Source: Paguma larvata
Taxonomy: Eukaryota > Chordata > Mammalia > Carnivora > Viverridae
Direction: 5' to 3'
Length of the DNA stretch: 64,000 nucleotides
Assembly (NCBI GenBank): GCA_030068075.1
Contig: CM057839.1
Span: 48,946,960-49,010,959 of the forward strand
The translations under genes were made by a program, and so were the position numbers. The notes beneath the pieces are model-generated. The model was not told the origin of the DNA, did not search any database, and saw nothing but the letters and a program-made list of their open reading frames with translations. Of the stretch, positions 10,965 through 23,319 are shown in pieces; positions within the stretch are counted from its first letter, which is position 1; each line of letters begins with the position of its first letter.

Positions 10965-12120
10965 GTTTTTAATTGTAGTAGGAACATTTATATGTGATCT
11001 ATACTCTTAAATTATTAAGCGTACAATATGGTATTGTGAACTACAGGCACAATGTGGTACCGCACTTCTCTATAAACTCTTCATCCTCCTCCATTCCCCC
11101 CTTCCCTCAGCCCCCAGGAGTAATCATTCTACTCTCTGCTTTAATAGTTTAACTATTTCGGATATCTTGGATAAGAGGAATCATGTGATATTTGTCCTTC
11201 TATGTTTCATTATTTAACTTAGCCTAACGTCGTCCAGGTCCATCCATGTGGTTGCATAAGATAGGATTTCCTTCTTGTTTTAAGGCTGAGTAATATTCCA
11301 TTGTGTGTATGTTAAACATATTCTTTAACCATTTATCTGCTGATGGACACTTAGCTGTTTTTATACCTTGGCTCGTGAATAATGATGCAATGATCATCAT
11401 AGTATAAATATCTCTTAGGTTTCTTGATTTCAGTTCTTTGGATATGCACACGCAAGTGGGATTGATAGATCATAAGGTAGTTCTTTTTTAATTTCTGAGG
11501 ACCCTCTTTACTGTTTTCCACAGTGGCTGCACCATTTCTCATTCCTACCAGTAATGCACATTTGTTCTAAGTTCTGCATATCCTCTCCAATACTATTTTT
11601 GTTTTTAAATACTAGCCATCCTAACAGGTGTTAGGTGACTTGCATTTTCCTGCTGACTAGTGATATTGGGCACCTTTTCGCTGATTTGTTGGCCGTTTGT
11701 CCAGATCAAAGATGAACACATAAGACTTGAAACTGTAAAACTCCTAGAAAAAAAAAGTAAGGAACAAGCTTCTTGATATTGTTCTTATCAATGATTTTTT
11801 TTTGATATGACACCAAAAGCACAGGCAACAAGAGAAAAAATAGACAAGTGGGACTATATTGAACTAAAAATCTTCTGCATCACACAGAAATGATCAACAA
11901 AATGAAAAGACAACCTATAGACTAGGAGAAAATGTTTCCAAACCCTATATTTGATAAGCAATTAGTATAAAAATAATATGAGAACTTCTATAACTCAATG
12001 GCAAAAAACTCATATCCCAATTTAAAAATGACCAAAAATTTTTAATAGCCATTTCTCCAAAAGAGATATATCAATGGTCAACAGATAGATAACAAGGTGC
12101 TCAACATCACTAGTCATTAG
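10965..12120 (-). mobile_element. L1 with 5' inversion (twin priming)
   Basis: From 10965 to about 11695 the minus strand reads L1 ORF2 end and 3' UTR (remnant frame at 11224-11451 with 'EYYSALKQEGNP'). From about 11701 to 12120 the plus strand reads the preceding ORF2 part ('AAATGATCAACAAAATGAAA' and the following words). The two parts meet head to head near 11700. Both contain the 'GGTGCTCAACATCACTAGTCA'-like segment, so about 45 bp is duplicated. This order and orientation are what twin priming predicts for a minus-strand insertion. Confidence 0.88.
11224..11451 (-). pseudogene. L1 ORF2 C-terminal remnant
   Basis: A 75-codon frame with 'ADKWLKNMF', 'HTMEYYSALKQ' and a terminal 'MDGPGRR', matching the L1 ORF2 end. 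It lies in the non-inverted part of the twin-primed element. It is too short to function. Confidence 0.8.
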
Positions 12121-14610
12121 GAAATTTCACAGGAGGAAGAATTTTATGTCTCAGACATGGAAACATTCCAAATTATGTCAGTTCACATTTTGTTGGCTAG
12201 AATTCAGTCAACACAGCCACTTCTCTCTGCAAAGACTGAGAAAGGTGGACTAATACGTGCCTGGAAAAAAGCAGAAATGGGTGTGGTGAGCAATTAGCCT
12301 GTCTATCATATTAAATATCACTGTAACCTACCTAGGTTTCTAGTTCTCCTCGTTCATTGAATTGGGGGGTGAATCACCAAGATGGATCACTGCCACCCCT
12401 TTGTGGCTCCTTGAGGCCATAACCAACCATTTCTGGTCAGACTGTTCTCTGACCTTGTGTAGATGGAATTAGCTCTTCAGTTTCTGATCCATAGGAGGCC
12501 AACCAACACCTTGTCAGGTGTAACAACAAGAAGCCAGACTGAAGCAGACACACACGTGTACTTGTCCTAAATTTTCACTCTTCGGCAGTTCCCTAAGACC
12601 TTTAGACAGGGACAAAAACACATTTAAGACAACTGAAAATCAGGTATGAGTTTTCTCTAGTTTAGTCAAAATCCTGACTGGGTAGAATTCATAAAACGTG
12701 CAGAGAACCAGACGGGGATCAGACACAGACAAGCCAACTGGCATAAGACAAGTTGTCCTTACACAGATTTCATAATCAGAGGCATTTTCATTTTTAATTG
12801 AGCAACTTGGGGCTTCCTAATCACCCCACTCACTCCCTGGGAGGCCCACAATCTTCAGGGTTCTGGAAATCATCAAAGACTTATAGGAGTCAAACAGAAA
12901 GTATATGAGATACATGGTTCATCACTTAAACTTTTAGAGTATGTCTTTATTCAGGGAAAAAGGAGAACTATAAATTCAAGCCCGGATTTGTCTGCTACTA
13001 TGGCTGTAAGAACCATCCTGCTTGCCAAGGAACAAGCTTGCCGGTAGCCTTTTAGCCAGGAAAACTGGGTCAGCTTTTCTGATGAAGTATCTCTGCTAGA
13101 GCATTACTGTTTTTAGTGATGACTGTTCTTTTATAAAATGTACTATGTTTTTGACTCTCGCTTTCCCTCAGGTGACTAAAATTATCCAGTTTGGGGGCTG
13201 AAATTAACTGTTAGAATCTTTGTATTTATATACATATATATATTATGTATGTGTGTATATATATAAATATATGTATATATATATTAAATACAATGATATT
13301 TATATCAGACACTACTAAATTTTAGGCAATCTGTGGAAATAAAAGCCAATCAAGTTCATAGCTATCATCTAAGTATCATCTAAAGATTTCTAATCAGCTT
13401 AAGATTTCTAATCAGATCCTCTCAATCAAAAATTGAAAAATCAGCTCTCCCCTATATGAAATCAGTCTCAGTGTAATTAAGGGTTGGTTATCCCTATATC
13501 TATGCTGATGAAGTATATGATGGTATTGCCTCTCTAATGAATTTAAAACATCATAGAGAGGGGTGGGGGTGAAATTAAATGTTGACAATTTTAAAGGACA
13601 TGGCCAGAGGCAGTTCAGCTAATCTTGCTGTGAAGTGTTCAGTTCTGATTCTGCTTAGTTATTCCAATTGATCACAATTAATCAAGAAGATGGACTAGAA
13701 GATCAAATCAATGAGCCTTGGCCAAACAGATACATCAAGGATATATGAGTTTGCCTTAACTTCCTTCTAAGGACAACTTGTATAGCCCTACTCACCCGGT
13801 AGATACCTAATAAATCTCTGATGTTGATGATATTGATGGCCATCATTGGAATCAGAAATTTTCAGTCAGGCCAACATATTCTGCCTTTTAAAACAGGAAT
13901 ATAATTTTTCTTGTCTCTCAATTTGCCTTCACCCCGGAAGTGAATTAACATAACCATCAACACTATTCAGCACTTACTCACAGAACAATTTCATATGTAT
14001 ATTTGTAAGTTAAAATGAATTTCCAACATGCTGAGCCATGTGATCTGTCATATTAGTCTAGATGTCAATTGCCTAAACTTTCTCTGTGAGAAAGTATTTA
14101 CAGAGCTTTGCTGAAGAAGTCATAAAGAACGCATGTGGGAGATGATTGTTATTTAAGTTAGCGAATTATAACTATTATGAACTTCTTGTTAATAAGAACA
14201 CCTACACTGATTAGCTCATACTTTGGATTAAAGTAATTATTTCCAAATTTCATTTTCTCTAATCATATAGTTGTTTGTTGCAGAAACTCGGCAAGCTGTC
14301 AAATGAGTGGAATGTCTTTTTCTAATTCTGACTTAGTAGTATAATTTTTCCCTTCAAGAGAGGCAGTAAAAATATCCATAGGAGCTATAATTGGCTAGGA
14401 AATGAGACAGTCGCCTCTGGCAATTGAGGTGAAATAGGTTGACTGTTGAAATGTAAAGATCCTATTTTTTTGTTGTTAGCTCTTGTCCCTCCTGCTTCCC
14501 CCATCCACATGGATGAGGTTAATCAGCAATCTCATAGTAGGAAGCTAGCTCCATGGTACTCTGAAGCTGCATTTAAGTTCAGTTTTTTACTGTATAAACA
14601 TCAAAGAGGA
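12121..14610. other. Unannotated sequence, partly GC-richer
   Basis: 12.15-13.2 kb is less AT-rich than its surroundings. Part of 12150-12310 resembles a common old mammalian repeat that I could not name. An AT-rich patch made of TA and GTATA words occurs at 13225-13285. No gene seen. Confidence 0.45.
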
Positions 14611-14611
14611 C

Positions 14612-14760
14612 TTTACTACTCTAAGCATCAGTTTCCTCATCTGCAAACTAAGGATAACACCACCTTCTTTATTGAGTTGGCTAAAGTGAATTCAGTAGAG
14701 TGTATATAACATGCCTGGCAGGAAATAGGCACTAAATAAATGGCAGTGATTATTATGATG
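14612..14760 (+). repeat. MIR SINE fragment
   Basis: 'CAGTTTCCTCATCTGCAAA' and the 'TGCCTGGCAGGAAATAGGCACTAAATAAATG'-type ending (split here by a few changes) are MIR hallmarks in the sense orientation. Confidence 0.85.
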
Positions 14761-15746
14761 ACTTGGCATATTCTGGGAAATAACAATTTACCTAATTTGA
14801 ACTGCATAGCAAAAGAACCCCACCCTCTCCCAGAATATGACCGCGTTTATTCCATGTCAAACTATTAAATGTCAATTTTAAACCCAGAGAAAAATTTTAT
14901 AGCCAGCTATCAACTCTAGAAAACGGAGGTTGATAATGGAAGTGCTGACAAATCTTTTGATGTTTTCAGGAATGTAATGGCCTTCTTAAGAAACTGGAAT
15001 TGCAAGGTAAGCTGTTTACTCTTTACTGCTAAGGAGGCAATTACGCAGGCCTGTTGGAGAAGTTTATAATATGATTAAACAGTCAACATTAAATCAAATG
15101 GGTAGGAATCCCCAAGAGGCAGTTTACCCTCACAGCACTTTTGAGTTACTGAATTGTATTTTCAAATGTCTTTGCATTGGACAACGGGGGGGTGGGCACT
15201 GTTTTTAAGATAGTGTTAAAATAATGGTGGACTGACGTAAGGATGACTTTTAAAAAAGCATATTCTAATTTTAATATTTACTAAATGAGATGAGTTGCTT
15301 CTACTTACATTTTTAAAAAATCTTTAAAATAACTACATTCTAGATGACTGGTCCAGACCATCTACTGAATGTTTGCTCATGTAAATTTGCATCAGATATC
15401 TGTTCAATACACTGCAAAGAAATTCATGCTAACACATGTAGATAACAAAGATTATACTTTAAATCTGCATAATAATTCAATTTGTAATTTATTTCTTATA
15501 TACTACCTATTAGTACTTTTATAAACACTAATATTAGCTATGTTGTAGAGAGTCTACTTATTAACCTTAGAAGATAAAATGGTGGCAGTAAATACTTACT
15601 AGTCTGTAAATAACGTGATTCTTTATACTTAACATCTGAAATGTTTTATTTACTATCACTGTGTCTGCATGGAGTAAAATCTAGTCTTCTATCTACTGAT
15701 ATGTATTTATGATAATTTCTTTATCAATGAATTTACACTGACAAAT
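14761..15746. other. Unannotated non-coding sequence
   Basis: AT-rich, no recognised feature. A G run lies near 15186-15193. Confidence 0.5.
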
Positions 15747-15773
15747 TAAAAAAATTTACGTTTGTTTATTTTT

Positions 15774-15805
<32 letters not shown>

Positions 15806-15978
15806 CAGAATGCAAGCGGCGGGGGTGGGTAGAGAGAGAGCGGGACACAGTATCTGAAGCAGGCCCCAGGTTCTGAGCTGTCAGCACAGAGCCTGACGTG
15901 GGGCTCGAACCCACAAACCGTGAGATCATGACCTGAGCCAAAGTCAAACACCTAACCAACTGAGCCACTAAGGCGCCT
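15747..15978 (-). mobile_element. Felid tRNA-derived Can-SINE
   Basis: Antisense copy with a GA-rich tract (15774-15805) and a plus-strand end GAGCCACTAAGGCGCC. Flanking duplications resemble ACACTGACAAATT (15735) and ACAATGACAATTT (15981). Confidence 0.96.
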
Positions 15979-16174
15979 GTACAATGACAATTTTTTTATA
16001 GAAGTATAAGGAAAGTGCATTCTACTCAAAAATAGATGTGCTCAAACAGTGCAATCATTATATGAAATGATTATATAGCCACATTAAGCCTCAATTTATC
16101 TAGTATCAACTGGAAGTAATAAAGATCAAATAAAACACAATGGTGGGATACTTCAAGTTTTACATAAATGTTTA

Positions 16175-16400
16175 TTTTTTATTTTTTTTATTTTTTTTAA
16201 TGTTTATTTATTTTTGAGAGACATAGAGGCACAGTGTGAACAGGGGAAGGGCAGAGAGAGAAGGAGACACAGAATCGGAAGCAGGCTCCAGGCTCTGAGC
16301 CGTCAGCACAGAGCCCGACGCGGGGCTAGAACTCACAGACCGCAAGATCATGACCTGAGCCGAAGTCGGCCGCCCAACCGACTGAGCCACCAGGCACCCC
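16175..16400 (-). mobile_element. Felid tRNA-derived Can-SINE
   Basis: Antisense copy ending GAGCCACCAGGCACCCC. A perfect 14-bp duplication TACATAAATGTTTA lies at 16161-16174 and 16401-16414. It has the same orientation as the SINE 197 bp upstream. Confidence 0.98.
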
Positions 16401-16495
16401 TACATAAATGTTTAAAGTTCTGATTATGATGATACTTATATTTTTTAAAATAAAATAACCCTACGTAGAGGATATCTGCTTAACTGGTTACATAA

Positions 16496-16700
16496 AGTAG
16501 TGGTTAAAAGCATGGTATACTATATTACTTGATTCAAATTCCTGCTTTTTCTGAACTAGCTTTGTAATGTTTGTTAGTTTACTTAAACTATCTGAGCATT
16601 TCTTTCCTCATTTGTAAAATGGGACATTAATAATACCTCTGAAGTTTATTTTGAGGATTGAAGGAGTTAATATATGTAAAGCTCTTTAAACCATGCCCCC
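16496..16700 (+). repeat. MIR SINE
   Basis: Near full-length order: AGTGGTTAAAAGCATGG, GATTCAAATTCCTGC, TTCCTCATTTGTAAAATGGG, GAGTTAATATATGTAAAGC. Confidence 0.93.
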
Positions 16701-16944
16701 CCAAAAAATTAGCAATATTGAATTTTTAGATATATGTATACATGGATATGATTTTATCTATTTGAATGTCTAGGATGGAGTTCACTTTCCAAAAATTTCA
16801 GATTGTGTCTCATATTATTAATAGATCCTAATAACTCATACTCACTTTTTCTATAGCAGGTATGACCTAGAAAAGTATTGTTTTAAATACCAAATCATAC
16901 TTTATTTTGAAAAATGAACTCCAAACCAGTTGGCATTAGAGTAG

Positions 16945-17129
16945 GGTCCCTGAAAGGTTAGCATACACCAGAATCAAGTGGGTTACTTGTTAAAACACAG
17001 ATTTCTGGATTTTCCCACCAGAGATTCCAATTCTAGGTCCTGCCTGAGGCCTGGAAAGTAGCATTTTCCACAAGTTCCCAAGTCATGCTTTGGGGGCCTC
17101 CAGATTGTCCTGCTTGACCACTACTGGCC
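16945..17129 (+). repeat. MER5A-type hAT-Charlie element
   Basis: Non-autonomous DNA transposon in the order ACCAGAATCA, TTGTTAAAACACAGATTTCT, then AACAAGTTCCCA-like and ACCACTACTGG ends. It is an old copy. Confidence 0.8.
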
Positions 17130-20100
17130 AAGAGGACAATTTGGGGAAAGAATGAGTTACTGGGAATACAGAATATATTGTTATTTCTTTCAATAGGACA
17201 GAAATTACATTAATACAGTTTGTGCTAACACTTGACTAGTTAGTTGCTATGTAGAGGATATAAATGGTATTACAGAAGAACAGAATGCTCACCTAGGAAA
17301 GGAATTTTATTCCAATGACTTGGATTCTACTTGTTAACAAGTCCCTGTTGGCAAACCAATGTGGTCTGGAAATATCTTTAACCATATTCATTTAGATAAA
17401 ATGCTCAGTTTTTTTTTTTGTTTGTTTTTTTTTTTTTGGTAGTAGAAGATAACTAATGGAGGCCAGTTGGATAAATGATTGAGGATTGATGATATATTAC
17501 AGTCCTTCATTGACAGACTAATCATATTACACTTCAAACTTCAGCATAGGGCAGCCAAGTCTCCCTGCTTCCGGGATGTTTGACCAGGGGAGTGTCATCT
17601 AAGTAGTGTTTTAGGAAGATTAATTGTGTGGTAAAATAGAAAGGAATAGATATTAATTTAGGCTGGGAAAGAGGTTATGCTCATAGAACTCCAGGGACTG
17701 GTGGCAGGAATAAGAGGACAGAGCAAAGAGAGAGAGAGAGGCATCTGGAGGAAGCATTTTAATGGGCTTTATATTGGATTAAGTTTCTGATTCTAAACCA
17801 ATGTGGCTTGGCTTCAAGGGTAGCCTTTTGTCTTACCCAGAATCAACCTGGAAGCAAAAATCAGCAGTGGTCTTCATATCATTAATAAAAATCCACTCTA
17901 GCAGGCATTTTTTTCAACCAGGATTTCTGGTCTCCAAAATTCTTTTGAGAAATCTCTGGCAATTTCTCTCTCCAATTTCTCCCTTCCAACTCCTCCATCT
18001 TCCTTCTCCACTCTTCTGTGTGAAACTGATGGTAGAAGGAAGTGGGGTCAAGACTAATGTTTTGTAACTGTTATTTTTTTATTGGCTGTTTTATCTTATC
18101 TGAACAGTAGAGAATAAGGATGCACTTAATTTGGAACAAGAGAACAAAGAGAAATTGAAAATAAATGAAGAGAAAGAACAACATCTTGAGAGATCTCTCT
18201 CAAAAGCACCTTCTAATTGCTTATTCTTTGGCATCTCTTTTCAAAATATGAAGGCAAACTTCTGAGTCTGGAATTGGTGATGTGAAAGGACAGAAATCTG
18301 GGATGTAGTGAGGGGAGAGAATAGTGCTGATCGGGGGTACCTGGTGCTACCCACCCCATGACTTGGCCAGTTTGGGGAAGGACATAGAGAAGATAAGGAG
18401 TAAGCAAGATCGCCCCAATCACCTTGCTTTCTCCAGGGGACTGCAGCTGTTGTCAAAATGGTAGAAGCAGTTTCATTATGTAATATCATTTTACACACAT
18501 TTCTTCTGTTGAACACGGCAAGTCAAAGGTGGAACTATGCAACTGCATTGATTCTTTACTTTATGAAAGCTAAAGTGTCTTGAGTAATGTGTTACACATT
18601 TAGCACTAAGCTGCTTCTGTTGCCAAACAAACAATGTGAGCCAAAGAGCAAAAACATGCATTTAAAAGCAGAAAGCTAAGAGGAAGTCACTAGATCACAA
18701 AGCTCTACAAAGAGAAGTTAAAGAAACACCAAAGCTAGAGCATCCATCAATATTAACCGTTTCATTGGAAAAATCTAGTCTCCCTAATTTGGGGAATCAT
18801 TTTCTAATGAGCACAGCAGCTAGGTTCATGTGTACCATGAGACGATGTCTAAGTGACAAAGCTGTCTGTAAATGTCTCCTTCACTTTCGTACGAGATATT
18901 TTTAGGGGTAAATCTCCATGCCACAGTAATGACAGCTCATATCTTGACACTGTTTAGTGCAGGAGTCTTTAGTATGTCGACACCAAATCCGTCTTAATGC
19001 ATGAAATGCAAATTTAAAAAACTACAACCCAACAACACGTGCACATTATTTCTGCTATATGTGTGTTTTCAGAGCAAAAATAACAAAAAGCTGAAAAATA
19101 TTCTCTTAATTACCATTGAGAGAATATTCGATTTTGACCCTATTATATAGACTTATTTTTACATTTAGGTTTTTTCATCTTCATTGTAAACTGACATCCT
19201 AGAAACACTTAGACCCATAGAGAAGACAGTAATGAAATTAATCACCCATTCACATGGAATTAAAAAAAATTGTGATGTTTTTCTGAGTGGTGGAGAAAGA
19301 CATTTGAATGGGAAGGAGAGTAGTGTTCTGTCTGGAGAGGGGACTGGTATGACAAATGTCACTGACCGTTACGGAAATAGTAACAAAATTTTAGCAGCCT
19401 TTGCTGGCTCAGAGAGCAGGGGCGAGGGCATCTGTAAAAATGTTGTCATTGAAGGCCCTTGTTCTTTTCAGGACAACCTACCACACCCCTCTGCAGGATA
19501 CACACCCTCCTCGCCTCTGCTTCTAAATCTGCTCAAGAGGCAGAGAAGGTGAGAGAAAAAAAAAATGAAGAGAAATTTAGTTCATATCTGGTGTTGTGGA
19601 CTATAAAGAATATAAACCTTCTTCCAACCATGAGCTTATATTATTCAAACATCCTCTTTGGCACATGTACGGAACTAAAGAGGTCAATTACCTTATGCAG
19701 AATGAGGAGTTAACAAATAATGTATTGGCAACCTAGAACAACCAGGGTGTCTATCCTGTTGTGCCGGTGAATCCCCGCTGCAGGCAGGCCTATTTGTTTC
19801 TAGCATACTAACTAGAAAGGCAAAGTGACTGTTACAAATGGTTGTCAAGTACAGTTACCATGATCCCCTGGGCTGGCCTGAGAACTACCATTCACAACAT
19901 GGCTGCCATTGAAAAATGGCTTCTGAATTCCAGACAACTTATTTGCAGGTGAACTTCTGGTACATTCACAAACCAAGGCCCACGTTGTACAGAACAGTAC
20001 AAAGGACTTGGAAAAGCCTATCGAGAGATACTGTAACTTGAACACATCAGAGCTTAGTGAGACAGTGGCCATGCATCTGAAAGAGCCCAGCACATGCTTA

Positions 20101-20347
20101 GTCATTTACCTACATCCCATATTAACTATCCTCAAGTTTATCCTTAACAAAGCTGCTTTCAAGTACTTCTTGATACTGTTATCTGGTCTGCTTAATTAAG
20201 TGCACTATTGACAAAACTCAGATCTTTATTTAATCTAGCCTAGCAGAAATGAGAAGCACTCTTTCAATTACTGATGAAGCCCAGTTAAGGCATGAAAATA
20301 GAAATCTTAGGGTGACAAGTCAGCTAAGTTAATTTTGGCCTTTATTA
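17130..20347. other. Unannotated interval
   Basis: Contains interrupted T runs (17410-17438), a GA patch (17727-17740) and a part at 17580-17700 that could be old L2. The segment 19740-20110 has even base composition and no repeat match that I recognise. Frames of 84-106 codons at 19232-19713 show no family, codon bias or splice context that would support a gene. Confidence 0.45.
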
Positions 20348-20560
20348 GATGCTGACTCATGCTACTCCCTTAGCAAAGATCATCTCTCCAATCCTTCAAA
20401 GAACCCTATGAGAGAAGTATTATGGTTTATCCCCATTTAACAGATAGATATGAAAACAGAGGCTAAAGTTTTCAAAGCTAGTAAGCTGCAAAGTCAAGAT
20501 TCAGATCCAAACATTTTATTTCAAGAGACTGCTCTTAATTACTCTGCTATGTTGCTAGCT
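20348..20560 (-). repeat. MIR SINE
   Basis: Antisense MIR order: AAAGAACCCTATGAGAGAAG, TATCCCCATTTAACAGAT, GAAAACAGAGGC, AGCTAGTAAGCTGC, AGATTCAGATCC. Confidence 0.9.
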
Positions 20561-20790
20561 GTTTACATCTGTTGGAGAGGTGATGCATTCCCTCTCGTCA
20601 AATGGAGTGTGAAGCAGAATTGAATAGTCAGCCTGGAAAATCAAAAATTACTATCTTATCTTCCCCAAATGATAATAAACTGTTTTTCAAGGATTGGTGC
20701 CTTTAACACATTTTATGATCTCTCATTACATCTAGAAAAGTGTTGTATGCTTTTAGGAACTCAGTAAGCATTGACTAACTCAAAACTAAC

Positions 20791-20870
20791 ATATATATAC
20801 ACACACACACAGACTCACACTATATATATTATATGTGTGTGTGTATACACACACACACACACACACACAT
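20791..20870. repeat. AT/AC/GT composite microsatellite with palindrome
   Basis: ATATAT, ACACAC and TATATA blocks lead into GT then AC repeats that form a perfect 24-bp palindrome at 20834-20857 (12-bp arms, no loop). Confidence 0.93.
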
Positions 20871-21199
20871 CGTCTCATACTACTTTTTCTGAGTAGATGT
20901 TTTTCTATCAGAGTAGTTAATAACAACACAATAGTTGCATACCTTTTCCATTTTCCCTATTCTCATGGTGCGTGGTCACTATCAACAATGTTTTGTTTCA
21001 TGCCACTTATCAGATTTCTGCCTAGACCATTCAACATCCATATTAGAAATCCTAAGATTAATTTACAAGGGATGCACACTTTTGAAAAAAATTGCGCAGG
21101 GGCTAAATAGAACAGGCTAAATATGACAGCTAGACAACAGGCTGAAATAGGACTCTAGTTCCACCGGAACTAATTGAAAGAAAACAAACATCTTTTCGA

Positions 21200-21405
21200 G
21201 CCAACTATTATTCTAGGTTCTGTATTTTCATCATCTCATTAAACTTTTCTGTGAGAATAAGAACTACTAATATTTCATTTGGCAGGTGAGGAAACTGAGA
21301 TTTGAGGAAGTTAATGAAGTTGTCCTTTACCAGACAGCTGGCTAATGGTTCAGCTAGAATTTAAAGCCAGGCATGTGTATTCCAGAGCCTGAGGTCCTAA
21401 ATATT
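21200..21405 (-). repeat. MIR SINE
   Basis: Antisense MIR: CATCATCTCATTAAAC, TTTGGCAGGTGAGGAAACTG, then the AGCCAG and CAGAGCC parts. Confidence 0.88.
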
Positions 21406-22609
21406 TGCACAACACTGGTCCTGTGTAGTCATAAATCATAAACTATATTTTCTTTGAAATCTAACCTCTTTGAAGCCTCTCTCCTTCTGGGTCTGCATGC
21501 TAACCAGTTGTCCTACAGGTTTGGCAACTGTAAATAAGGTGGATTATTCATATTTTCGTCAATATTACCTTTTTTAAAAGCAAAATTAGAAAATGATCTC
21601 ATTTTATAACATTTTTGCACATATTCATCTTAACAATGCTACACTGAAGAATGCAGGGCTTTGAAAGAGTTAGACACGGATCCTCTCCAAGGTGACTTTA
21701 TGTTCTAGATCTATGCTCCTCATGGGTACTGAGTGGAAGGGAAAGGGACAGAGAGAGAGAAAAATCTAATGAGCATTTTTAAACTTTTATAACTGACACT
21801 CTTCCAGTCCTCTCTCTGAGAATCTGATATCCCCATCTCTAATTCCATAATAATAATTATATATTTTTCCAGGAGGAACACATTGTTTAAAAGCATCCCC
21901 TCTCCCCTTCCTTGCTTTCTCCCACTGGATCTTTTCTACTTAGAAATGAGGTAAAATGCCATTAGGGTTCCTCCTACTTTAACTGACCAAGTGTGAACAG
22001 GGTAACATTCAGGGAAAAGGAGGGTAAGAGCCATCAGTGTAGGCCTGTTTGTAGTCCAGACTAAGCTAAGGACAACACGTATTCCTGAAGTACATGGACT
22101 GCTCAGCCTGGAATGCTAAGGGAATAAGCCCCATGGGTATTCAGAAATACAGATCAAAGCAAAGCAGTATTCCTGGAGTGCATTCTGAATCTCCTTTCCC
22201 CAGGAACTAGAGAAAATCCATATCTATTCAGAGGCCATCACCTTTCCATTTGAAAAATGACTAAGACTTATAATGCCTTGAATTTTTGTAGGCCTTTATA
22301 AAGTTGTTGGAACAATATTACTAAAATTTTCTCATTGGATTCTTATAAAAATCCCTCGAAATGGAAAAAAAAAATGATCGTTTTACCAATTAGGGAGAAA
22401 ATAACCCTCTCTGGGAAATTTGGAGGACACTGGTTTGAAAACAAAATGTATATTAAGCAGAGATGTGTGAATGAATAATGAAAACTATATGAGTAGCTGT
22501 GCAGACTGACCTACATGAGTGTGGATGCCATTAGGGGAGAGTGGGAATATAGGTTGCAGTTTGATTAAGGAAGCAAGCTGTAAAATCACTTGATAGATAG
22601 ATAGCCACC

Positions 22610-22846
22610 ATGGGTTATTGCAGTGTACCAATTAACACAATCGAGGCAGGATGCAAATCAAATGCAAAAATCTTATGCTGGTATGGAATAAATGAGCCTA
22701 TAGATGAAAAGATAATTTCACCTATACGTTCAGGTCTATTCGGGATTGGTTTGTTTCTGATTCAGAAGCAGGTGTTAGTTCCAGGTCTGGATACTGTTAG
22801 CAAGGTTGGAGTCTATGATCCCCAGACCTGGAAAATCACCCTATGA
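22610..22846 (+). other. Small open frame with ideal start context, unlikely gene
   Basis: A 78-codon frame whose ATG sits in GCCACCATGG, the textbook vertebrate initiation context. The predicted peptide has no recognisable domain, signal peptide or membrane segment. No promoter, splice site or poly(A) signal pattern supports transcription. By chance, one such context in 64 kb is not remarkable. Confidence 0.1.
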
Positions 22847-23277
22847 AAGCTATTCAGCAAATACTTAATTACAACTTGACATTGTTCATAAGACCATGAT
22901 AAAATCAATACATTTCCTTCATAGAAAGCAGGCTCTCGTTGGAGGCTGAATTCCATTTTTCCTCTCATTTTTTATTTAAAAAGTGAACAGATTTTCTATT
23001 TGAATGTTGAATAAGAAATGCCTGGAAATTTACTACATCTCCAGGGCTAACTTTTAAAAGTTCTTTATGTTTAATATGACTTTGATGAACAATTTTTAGT
23101 CAGTAGAACTTAATAACCAAAACAACTGAGTATTATCAAATGTGCCTATGATTTTTACAAGCAAATAAAAGCCAAAAGGAAAGAAATAGGCTTTAATATA
23201 ATTATACCTGCATGTGGAACCAACAGTATAATTAAGTATTTCAATTGTTACAGAAGTGATTTCAATTATGTACCCTC

Positions 23278-23319
23278 AATCATTGTGTCTTTGCACTAAA
23301 ATGCAAAGACATAATGATT
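23278..23319. repeat. 42-bp hairpin (18-bp stem, 6-base loop)
   Basis: AATCATTGTGTCTTTGCA pairs with TGCAAAGACATAATGATT around the loop CTAAAA, with a single G-T pair. No known mobile-element end was recognised. Confidence 0.9.

Noticed and set aside
19232..19713. Overlapping 106- and 84-codon plus-strand frames
   Set aside because: No domain, no splice context, and a 65-codon minus-strand frame overlaps the same stretch; consistent with chance.
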